Assembly (NCBI GenBank): GCA_003552565.1
Contig: PUNB01000099.1
Location: 1 to 7,144 of the forward strand
Reading direction: 5' to 3'
Origin: Lentisphaerota bacterium
GTDB taxonomy: Bacteria > Verrucomicrobiota > Lentisphaeria > Oligosphaerales > PUNB01
Length of the DNA: 7,144 nucleotides
Shown: positions 1-5,876 of the stretch, piece after piece
Layout: every line of letters begins with the position of its first letter
How positions within the stretch are numbered: position 1 is the first letter of the stretch
Program-made: the position numbers and the translations under genes
The notes under the pieces: generated by a model
What the model saw: only the letters and a program-made list of their open reading frames with translations
Database searches by the model: none
What the model was told of the DNA's origin: nothing

Positions 1-375
1 CTTTTTTTATAGCACTTACCGACTTGTGGCGGCACAATTTTCCCGACACCTGCTGAAAAAATGGCATAGCGCAGCATTGACTTCTTAGAGCAAATCGCCG
101 TTCGGGGCTGTTTCATTCCAAAGCCGTTTTAATCTAATAAATTCTATATAAACAATTGCCTTGCAAGCACTAGCAGACATACGTCCCCAAATGGCTATGG
201 CCGGTTTCACTTCGATCCCTGATATTAATTAGGAAGAAGCCATCCGGAATTCAGTCAAACCGCAATTCCTGGAAATGAATCAAAAAGCTTTCAGGCTGGG
301 ACGCGTCTCTTGTCACTGATGAAGGCAGGTTAGCCTGAGGGTATGCGGAAAGGTATATCGCATGTTCTTGAGTTC
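1..375. other. Non-coding stretch, no convincing gene
   Basis: I see no gene I can support here. On the minus strand an ATG at 116-114 opens a frame that stays open for about 38 codons to the window edge (it begins MKQPRTAICSKKSM). It has no clear ribosome-binding site and no family I recognise, so it could be the start of a truncated gene or chance. The DNA around 120-165 is AT-rich. No tRNA, rRNA or CRISPR pattern was seen. Confidence 0.5.
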
Positions 376-493
376 AACTTTGTCCCGAATCCGCCTTAGG
401 CGGATCACAAACCATATTCCATTCCTGATAAAAACATAAAAAACAAACGGATTTTAGTTCGGGATCCGCCTGAGGCGGATTAGGGACAAGGTT
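376..493. repeat. 118-bp inverted-repeat element with nested palindromes (MITE-like)
   Basis: Two arms of about 39 bp (376-414 and 455-493) are inverted copies of each other, matching at roughly 33 of 39 positions by eye. Each arm contains its own perfect hairpin: ATCCGCC-TTA-GGCGGAT at 389-405 and ATCCGCC-TGA-GGCGGAT at 464-480. Outside these, AACTTTGTCCCGA (376-388) pairs with the complement of 481-493. The centre (415-454) is AT-rich and carries no ORF. The trinucleotide TTC lies directly outside both ends (373-375 and 494-496), which could be a short target duplication or chance. The form suits a non-autonomous mobile element or a REP-like dispersed repeat. Copy number elsewhere in the genome cannot be seen here. 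Confidence 0.6.
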
Positions 494-561
494 TTCAGCA
501 ACATAAATTCAGGTCTCGACCCCTTTTCGCGGAGGGTCAGTCTAGAGGTGTAATGATTAAC

Positions 562-567
562 AAGGAT
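562..567 (+). promoter_or_regulatory. Ribosome-binding site of the HAD hydrolase gene
   Basis: AAGGAT lies 8 nt upstream of the ATG at 576, which supports that start. A second ATG at 553, preceded by GAGGTG, opens a different frame of only 27 codons and is less likely to be used. Confidence 0.5.
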
Positions 568-575
568 TTTAATAA

Positions 576-1460
576 ATGGATTATTTACAACAGATGCGGG
601 AATTATCCCGCGAGCATGATTACTTCATCGGTTTAGACAGCGACGGCTGTGTATTTGACAGTATGGAAATCAAGCACAAGGAGTGTTTTTGTCCGGCTTT
701 CATTAAAGATTTCAAATTACAGCCGGTAAGCAAATATGCCCGTGAGGTATGGGAATTCGTTAATCTATACAGTAAAAGCCGCGGGCTTAATCGATTCCTG
801 GCTTTACAGGAATCTTTACGCTGGCTGGAAGAACGTCCAGAAAGTCAAGCCCGCGGTATCCACGCTCTGAACCGTCCTTCTCTGGATCAATGGCTGCGGG
901 AGGAGAGCAGGCTCGGCAATCCGGCCTTGCGTGAGAAAGTAAATGCGACAGAAGATTCACAGTTGCGGGAGGCCTTGGCTTGGTCGGAAGAGGTGAATCA
1001 ACGGGTGGCCGAGATGGTGGTCGGTATTCCTCCTTTCCCAGGGGTTCGCGAGGTGCTGGAGGAGGGGCGCGACAAGGCGGATGTGATTGTAGTTTCTCAA
1101 ACACCGCTGGAGGCGCTGGAACGGGAGTGGCGTGAGCATGGTATTGACCAGGAGATCAATCTGATTTGCGGGCAGGAGCATGGCACTAAAACGGAGCATT
1201 TGAAGTATTGTGCCGCTGATAAGTATGATGCCGATAAGATATTGATGGTTGGCGACGCACCGGGTGATCTGAAAGCAGCGCGCGAAAACCAGGTTCTGTT
1301 TTTCCCGATTGTCTGTGGGCGGGAGGAAGAATCTTGGCACCGGCTGTATGAAGAGGGTCTTAAGCGCTTCTTCTCCGATACGTTCCGAGGAAAGTTTCAG
1401 GATGAATTACTGCATGAGTTTGAGGAGGCGTTGCCGGAGAATCCGCCATGGGCTCATTGA
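576..1460 (+). CDS. HAD-superfamily hydrolase (phosphatase-like)
   Basis: A cytosolic hydrolase of the haloacid dehalogenase superfamily, most likely a phosphatase; the substrate is not identifiable. The four HAD motifs are visible in 294 residues. Motif I is GLDSDGCVFD, with nucleophile D21 and acid/base D23. Motif II is VIVVSQT, with S174. The motif III lysine is probably K205, in GTKTEH. Motif IV is GDAPGD, with D227 and D231 for Mg2+. Between motifs I and II a mainly helical stretch of about 120 residues (roughly 33-150) should form a large C1-type cap that sets substrate choice. There is no signal peptide or membrane segment. The ATG is preceded by AAGGAT. The gene stands alone on this strand, follows the inverted-repeat element and ends 302 bp before the stop of the converging DUF362 gene. 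The family is clear; the specific function is unknown. Confidence 0.85.
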   Translation: MDYLQQMRELSREHDYFIGLDSDGCVFDSMEIKHKECFCPAFIKDFKLQPVSKYAREVWEFVNLYSKSRGLNRFLALQESLRWLEERPESQARGIHALNRPSLDQWLREESRLGNPALREKVNATEDSQLREALAWSEEVNQRVAEMVVGIPPFPGVREVLEEGRDKADVIVVSQTPLEALEREWREHGIDQEINLICGQEHGTKTEHLKYCAADKYDADKILMVGDAPGDLKAARENQVLFFPIVCGREEESWHRLYEEGLKRFFSDTFRGKFQDELLHEFEEALPENPPWAH

Positions 1461-1532
1461 TGGCTTGTAGCCTGAATAATTGCCGCGCCGGTTGATGACG
1501 AAAAATGGAACCTTATGAAAAGCCGTGAAAAA

Positions 1533-1621
1533 CCGGACGTATGGAAAGCCGGACGTATGGAAAGCCGGACGTATGGAAAGCCGGACGTATGGAAAGCCGG
1601 ACGTATGGAAAGCCGGACGTA
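1533..1621. repeat. 16-bp tandem repeat array, five full units plus a partial sixth
   Basis: Five identical units CCGGACGTATGGAAAG begin at 1533, 1549, 1565, 1581 and 1597. A sixth, starting at 1613, breaks off after nine bases. Degenerate unit-like sequence precedes the array (ATGAAAAGCCG at 1515-1525). The period is not a multiple of three and the array lies between two convergent stop codons, so ORFs read through it are artefacts. Perfect identity of all five units points to recent expansion or active homogenisation, as in a minisatellite. Confidence 0.9.
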
Positions 1622-1633
1622 ATAATACGTCCG
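1614..1633. repeat. Perfect 8-bp hairpin closing the tandem array
   Basis: CGGACGTA (1614-1621) and TACGTCCG (1626-1633) are perfect inverted arms around the loop ATAA. The left arm is the partial sixth unit of the array; the right arm is the same motif in the opposite orientation. It lies close to the midpoint between the two convergent stop codons (1460 and 1763). It could help terminate transcription from both sides, but no T-tract follows, so intrinsic termination is not supported. Confidence 0.6.
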
Positions 1634-1637
1634 CGCA

Positions 1638-1688
1638 GTAACTCGCAGCCCGTATGTCCGGGCGGTAACTCGCAGCCCGTATGTCCGG
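1638..1688. repeat. Two 24-bp direct repeats at 27-bp period
   Basis: The segment at 1638-1661 (beginning GTAACTCGCAGCCCGTATG) recurs exactly at 1665-1688. A decayed third start (GATAACTCG) occurs at 1703-1711. Each copy contains CGTATGTCCGG, close to the reverse complement of the CCGGACGTATG core of the neighbouring 16-bp array. The two arrays therefore face each other around the hairpin at 1614-1633. This is non-coding intergenic DNA. Confidence 0.8.
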
Positions 1689-1762
1689 ACGGCGGTTCGC
1701 GCGATAACTCGGTAACACATAGATCGCAAGTACGGGCGGGCGGTGAAGTTGGCTTATGTTGG

Positions 1763-2995
1763 TCAGCGGGTTTTCTTTTTCAGTTTCAGGCGGGTGAAGA
1801 GTCGGCGCAGGCCGCTTAGAAACGGGCGGGTGCCGACGGCGTGATAAGGGCATGATTCGGCGCAGCACATGCAGACTATGCAGCGGCGCGGGTTCACTCG
1901 CAGGCACCCTTTGCTGTCGGCGCTTATCGCCTGGCGGCTGCAAATATCTTGGCATATACCGCAGCGCACACAAAGAGACTGATCAATTCGGGGCTGACAC
2001 TTGATAAGTCTGGTGACGATTAGAAAAACGGGTTCTGGAATACGCATCAACAGGCGGCCGAGAGAGGGGGCTAAGCTTAGAGGTTCAAGATCTTTTGAAT
2101 CAATGCCGATAATTTCTATGTTTTCGGTCCGGATTTCTCCGACTTCTTGAGCAGCAGCTTCCTTGATCAAAGGTATTTGTTGGGGTTCGAGGTTGAGGAG
2201 GGATGCGCAGACGGAATCTATGGCCACCGCATCCAGTCCGCCGAGCAGCAGTCCGAGATGTTTAGGGCGGCCGTTAGCGGGGCCTTCGCCTTCCATGGCT
2301 ATAACAGCGTCGACAATGGTCAGGTCAGGAATGAAAGATCGGTAAATTTCGGCGAGGAAAGCGCTCATTTGTCGAGGCGAGGGATGGGTGGCGTGATAGG
2401 CGGATTTAGCCTGGCCGGAGACCATGCCATAAAGGTTCTTGATGGCGCAGGTCAGGAGGGTTAAACTGTGGGTTTTCAGTTTAGGCAGGGAAATGATTGA
2501 GTCCACCTCTTCAAGCCAGGCGGGCACCGGCACTTGCCGGTCTCCGATTCGGCGGACGGTCACCTGCTGATGGAAGGATTTCAACTCGGCCGGCAGTTTT
2601 TCCAAGGCCTCCGACATGCCGGTTTTTCGCCAAAGTTCCTGGTCGTCGTGATCGCCGGCGCAGCTGTCTCCGACCCAGATTCTGGCGGCGCCGGCTTCCA
2701 TGCATAAGCGGGCGGCCGCTTTGACCAGGGACGGGTGAGTAGTTACCGCTTGTTCCGGGGTACGGGGGCTGAGCAGGTTGGGTTTCAGCAGCACGGTAGC
2801 ACCCCGCTCGACTATTTTGTCAATGCCGCCGAGATTTTCAAGCAAGGACCGAAGGGACGAATCTACTGCTGTCTCAGAGTAATCCCGGCAGGGACTGATC
2901 GCAACCGGGGTTTTGGCGGGTGGAGATGGTGGTGAACAGGCGGCTGTTTTTTCAGAATTGCCGCCCAGGGCATTTGTGGTGGTGTGGCGAGACAT
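1763..2995 (-). CDS. DUF362 domain protein with C-terminal 2x[4Fe-4S] ferredoxin domain
   Basis: A 410-residue iron-sulfur protein of the DUF362 family; the reaction is not known. The DUF362 part spans about residues 31-300 and shows typical blocks: VLLKPNLLSP (68-77), PKLKTHSLTLLTCAIKNLYG (171-190) and a DA-to-AIDSV stretch with EGEGPANGRPK (229-262). The ferredoxin part has two CxxCxxCxxxC motifs: C342/C345/C348/C352 and C372/C375/C378/C382. An additional Cys (C377) lies in the second, and Pro follows only its last Cys. This predicts two [4Fe-4S] clusters and an electron-transfer role, common in anaerobes. Residues 1-30 are Ser/Pro/Thr-rich and probably disordered, with no membrane segment. 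The C-terminus is basic (KLKKKTR). The ATG has only a weak purine tract upstream (AAAGAAAA), so the start is less certain than the family. It is transcribed divergently from the CorC-like gene and convergently to the HAD gene. Confidence 0.9.
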   Translation of the reverse strand: MSRHTTTNALGGNSEKTAACSPPSPPAKTPVAISPCRDYSETAVDSSLRSLLENLGGIDKIVERGATVLLKPNLLSPRTPEQAVTTHPSLVKAAARLCMEAGAARIWVGDSCAGDHDDQELWRKTGMSEALEKLPAELKSFHQQVTVRRIGDRQVPVPAWLEEVDSIISLPKLKTHSLTLLTCAIKNLYGMVSGQAKSAYHATHPSPRQMSAFLAEIYRSFIPDLTIVDAVIAMEGEGPANGRPKHLGLLLGGLDAVAIDSVCASLLNLEPQQIPLIKEAAAQEVGEIRTENIEIIGIDSKDLEPLSLAPSLGRLLMRIPEPVFLIVTRLIKCQPRIDQSLCVRCGICQDICSRQAISADSKGCLRVNPRRCIVCMCCAESCPYHAVGTRPFLSGLRRLFTRLKLKKKTR

Positions 2996-3037
2996 GGAAT
3001 TTTCTTTGTTTTGTCGCGATTTTCCGCTGCTTCTGAC

Positions 3038-3091
3038 TTGATTATTCGGAATGTTCGGGTACGATAATCTAACTTATTCGCGAGAGTTCAA
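3038..3091. promoter_or_regulatory. Possible divergent promoter region
   Basis: This lies in the 167-bp gap between two divergent genes, so promoters for both strands are expected here. For the minus strand, TTGAAC (3091-3086) and GATTAT (3069-3064) are separated by 16 bp. For the plus strand, TTGATT (3038-3043) and GATAAT (3063-3068) are separated by a long 19 bp. These are partial consensus matches only. The two candidate -10 boxes overlap, which would make the promoters mutually exclusive if real. Confidence 0.25.
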
Positions 3092-3162
3092 ATATACCAT
3101 AAATAATTATTTTTACCGCCGGTTCGACCGGAAACACAGGCATCAATCAGCAGACACAAAAA

Positions 3163-4497
3163 TTGCAGGACATAATAACTTTTCCATGGAATTTGATTTT
3201 GGGGCTGGCCGCCGCCATGACGGGTATGTTTCTATCAACCGTGTGGCTGTCTTTGGCCAATCTCAGTCCGGGGGCGGTGCATCGCCTGGAGGAAACCAAC
3301 AAGAAGTTGGCGGATGGCCTTGAAACCTGGCTGCGGCAGCGCGAGGAATTGCGGATTTCCTTGCGGCTGCTGCATTTCGCTGCTTCCATTCTGGCGGTTC
3401 TTTGCGCTTTGTCGTGGCTCGAATATACTGAATACCGGGGGGTTCAGGGCTGGCTGCCGGTGTTCGTCTGCCTTATGCTGTATGTTCTAACTCCGGAGGT
3501 TGTCGCTTACAATTTGCCGCGGCTTTTTTCCTGGCGGGTTTTAAATGCGGCCATGCCGGTGATTCGGGCCATGAACATCATGGTTTATCCTGTATCCCTA
3601 CCTTTGGCCGGATGGCATCGGTTTGTCTTGGAAAAATGGAAAAACGGCGAAGAAAATGAGGAAATAGCGACCAGGGAGGATGAAATCCGTTCTTTGATTG
3701 AACAGGATGAATCCAGCGAGCTCGAGCAGCGCGAGCTGGAATCGGATGAGCGTCGGATGATCCGCGGCGTATTTGATCTGGACGAAACTTCGGTGCGGGA
3801 AATTATGACCCCGCGCGTCGACATGGACGCTGTGGACGAAACCTCCACTATCGGGGAGCTGAAGGAGCGGATTATGGAATATGGTCATTCTCGAGTGCCG
3901 GTTTATCATCAATCGACGGATCATATTCGCGGCCTGGTTTACGCTAAAGATCTGATCAGGGAAGATCTTGATACCACCCGGTCTCTGGCGGAGACACCTG
4001 AACTGCTGCATGCGCCTACCTACATCCCCGAGTCTAAGAATGTTGGTGATCTGTTGACCGAATTGCAGCAGAACCGTACTCATTTTGCGATTGTGATTGA
4101 TGAGTATGGCGGGACTGAAGGAGTGGTTACCATGGAAGATATTCTGGAAGAAATTGTCGGCGAGATTCATGATGAATATGATGAAGCGGAAGTTGCTCTT
4201 TCCCTGCCTGAACCGAACGATGACGGGTCGATTGATATTTTGGGACGAACCTCCATTTATGAGCTGAATCAGCAATATAGTCTGGGGCTGCCGGAAGAAA
4301 AGGAATATGAAACCGTCGGCGGTTATGTGGTGGCTTTGCTGGGGAGAATACCGCAGAAAGGCGAGGGGGTGGAGACTTCTGCCGGCACGATAAGCGTTCT
4401 GGATGCTGATCGCCGCCGGGTGTTAAAGGTCCGCATAGAACCTGTCAGTGCTCCGCACGCTAAAGACGATTACGATTCACAGGAAAAGACTCGCTGA
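3163..4497 (+). CDS. CNNM/CorC-HlyC family membrane protein (DUF21-CBS-CBS-CorC_HlyC)
   Basis: An inner-membrane protein of the CNNM/CorC family, whose members are linked to Mg2+ (or Co2+) export; many are still annotated 'hemolysin'. The 444 residues show a DUF21-like membrane part with hydrophobic segments at about 10-33, 68-85, 97-117 and 127-149. An acidic linker (160-198) follows. Next comes a CBS pair (about 214-270 and 283-338) with the family signatures EIMTPRVDM and DEYGGTEGVVTMEDILEEIVGEI, and then a CorC_HlyC domain (about 353-427). The cytoplasmic part is canonical. The membrane part is not: the usual ExxPK stretch reads VLTPE (108-112), and the usual FSxSE-type stretch in the first helix reads FLSTV. 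Transport activity is therefore uncertain. The start used is TTG at 3163, the only usable start after an in-frame stop at 3100; an ATG at 3217 would cut into the first helix. The stop shares one base with the next ATG, implying translational coupling. Confidence 0.88.
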   Translation: MQDIITFPWNLILGLAAAMTGMFLSTVWLSLANLSPGAVHRLEETNKKLADGLETWLRQREELRISLRLLHFAASILAVLCALSWLEYTEYRGVQGWLPVFVCLMLYVLTPEVVAYNLPRLFSWRVLNAAMPVIRAMNIMVYPVSLPLAGWHRFVLEKWKNGEENEEIATREDEIRSLIEQDESSELEQRELESDERRMIRGVFDLDETSVREIMTPRVDMDAVDETSTIGELKERIMEYGHSRVPVYHQSTDHIRGLVYAKDLIREDLDTTRSLAETPELLHAPTYIPESKNVGDLLTELQQNRTHFAIVIDEYGGTEGVVTMEDILEEIVGEIHDEYDEAEVALSLPEPNDDGSIDILGRTSIYELNQQYSLGLPEEKEYETVGGYVVALLGRIPQKGEGVETSAGTISVLDADRRRVLKVRIEPVSAPHAKDDYDSQEKTR

Positions 4498-5834
4498 TGA
4501 ATTATTTTGTTATCGGAATTGTTATCGCTCTGATTTTTGCGCTTGAACGGGTAGTGGTGGAAACGGCAACTCGTCTTCCCGCCGGGCGTCGCTGGCTGCG
4601 GAGACACTGGTTTTTACATCCTAACGGCATATCGCTTGTGCGTACGCCGATGGGAATCGTATCCATAAGTTTCTGGATGGCCGGCTATGAAGTGCTGAGT
4701 ATTTGCTGGTTCGCCTTCTGGATGATAACGGATATGACTGACGGCACAATCGCTCGACGCTGTCAGCTGGAAACTCCGACCGGTAACTGGCTCGACCCGC
4801 TGAGTGATAAACTGCTTTATTTTCCTGCCCTGCTGTTTTTTTCATGGTACGGAGTTCTGCCGTGGCATTGGATTGTTCCACTGGTGATCATTGATTCTTT
4901 TGGACAGGCTTCGAGATTGCTGGTTAAGAAAAAGGCCGCCAATGTATTCGGCAAAAGCAAGACGGCGTTGATCACGATTCTGCTGCTTTTAGCCGCTTTC
5001 CATAAATTATCTGTTGGCGAAGGCGTGGAAAATATTTTCACGGTTTCAATCTTTCCTGATTTTCTGTACTACCTGACCGTTTTTGCTACTCTTCTTGCTT
5101 TTCTTTCGGTTTACTGCAAGGTGGTGCCGGACAACTGGTACGCAAATTCTTTGTCGCTGGCGAATTTCGCCTGCGGGTTGACGGCGGTTTATTATGTTTT
5201 ACAGGAGCATCCGCTGTTCGCTTTTATTCTTGTGTTTATAGGTCAATTTTTTGATTTGTTTGACGGTCGGATGGCTCGAAAATACGGCTCCACCATACAT
5301 GGGGACTTCTTTGATGACATTGCTGACGGAACCAGTTTCGGTCTGGCGGTAGGGTTTATTATTTATTTTAAGTTTGACGAGACGACACTCGCATTGATTG
5401 CCGCGGTTTTATATTTTCTGGCAGTGGTGTACCGGCTTGTCCGATTTTTACGTCATCAGGAACGGCTGGATCCTGGTATTTTTGAAGGTATTCCGGCGCC
5501 TGCCGGAGCGCTGCTGGCCGGTTCTTCGGCACTTTTGCTGCCGGGGCTGCCGGCAGCGGGGATAAGTTTGGTGTTTCTATCGGTGCTGCTGATGATTTCG
5601 CGGATGCATTACCGCCATTTCGCCCGTAAGATGTGGGTGGAAACGCCGAATATTTTCAAAGTCACTGTCTGTCTGCTGGTTTTACTGCTAATCAGCCGAG
5701 CGATGGCCGATCAGGAATATGAGCTGACCTTTAAAGTGATCGCTTTTATCTTTGCCTGGCTGTATTTGATTTTCGGCAATGAAGCTTTGATCCAGTGGCT
5801 GCGCGGTGAGGGTCAGGATAAAGCGACATCTTGA
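4497..5834 (+). CDS. Fused double CDP-alcohol phosphatidyltransferase (PgsA-like + PssA-like)
   Basis: A polytopic membrane enzyme of 445 residues with two complete CDP-alcohol phosphatidyltransferase domains. These Mg2+-dependent enzymes transfer a phosphatidyl group from CDP-diacylglycerol to an alcohol. The first motif is D79xxDGxxAR-x8-G96xxxD100xxxD104; its surroundings (NGISLVRTPMG, LDPLSDKLLYFPALLF) resemble PgsA, phosphatidylglycerophosphate synthase. The second is D253xxDGxxAR-x7-G269xxxD273xxxD277; its surroundings (NSLSLANFACG, ADGTSFGLAVGFIIY, YRLVRFL, FEGIPAPAGA) resemble PssA, phosphatidylserine synthase. Each family is usually a single-domain protein of about 180-260 residues, so the length fits a fusion. 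All eight catalytic Asp are present, and both halves may be active. The headgroup acceptors are inferred from resemblance only; inositol-phosphate or other alcohols cannot be excluded. An N-terminal membrane segment (about 3-18) is followed by an Arg-rich loop. AGGAAA (4481-4486) is the likely ribosome-binding site. The gene overlaps the CorC-like stop by one base. Confidence 0.88.
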   Translation: MNYFVIGIVIALIFALERVVVETATRLPAGRRWLRRHWFLHPNGISLVRTPMGIVSISFWMAGYEVLSICWFAFWMITDMTDGTIARRCQLETPTGNWLDPLSDKLLYFPALLFFSWYGVLPWHWIVPLVIIDSFGQASRLLVKKKAANVFGKSKTALITILLLLAAFHKLSVGEGVENIFTVSIFPDFLYYLTVFATLLAFLSVYCKVVPDNWYANSLSLANFACGLTAVYYVLQEHPLFAFILVFIGQFFDLFDGRMARKYGSTIHGDFFDDIADGTSFGLAVGFIIYFKFDETTLALIAAVLYFLAVVYRLVRFLRHQERLDPGIFEGIPAPAGALLAGSSALLLPGLPAAGISLVFLSVLLMISRMHYRHFARKMWVETPNIFKVTVCLLVLLLISRAMADQEYELTFKVIAFIFAWLYLIFGNEALIQWLRGEGQDKATS

Positions 5835-5864
5835 CAGAAAAGGAAAACAGAATCAACGAACGGC

Positions 5865-5870
5865 AGGAGA
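5865..5870 (+). promoter_or_regulatory. Ribosome-binding site of the epimerase gene
   Basis: AGGAGA lies 6 nt before the ATG at 5877, the strongest Shine-Dalgarno sequence in the window, and fixes this start. It sits in the 42-bp gap after the lipid-synthase stop, with no terminator in between, so co-transcription is likely. Confidence 0.6.
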
Positions 5871-5876
5871 GTATAG

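Noticed and set aside
1..116. Minus-strand partial ORF running off the window edge
   Set aside because: About 38 codons, no recognised family and no clear ribosome-binding site; kept only as a note in the description of the gap.
553..636. 27-codon upstream ORF overlapping the HAD gene start, preceded by GAGGTG
   Set aside because: Short, no recognisable leader-peptide features, and the HAD gene has its own ribosome-binding site.
1533..1688. Possible CRISPR array
   Set aside because: The 16-bp units abut with no spacers, and the 24-bp repeats have only 3 nt between them; no cas gene is near.
1407..1973. Minus-strand frames (and a plus-strand frame at 1541-1819) with repeated peptides such as RPAFHTSGFPYVR
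   Set aside because: They are translations of a 16-bp repeat whose period is not a multiple of three, overlap the ends of two real genes and show no start signal or domain.
2147..2724. Plus-strand ORFs opposite the DUF362 gene
   Set aside because: They are antisense shadows of a gene with clear family motifs across the whole region.
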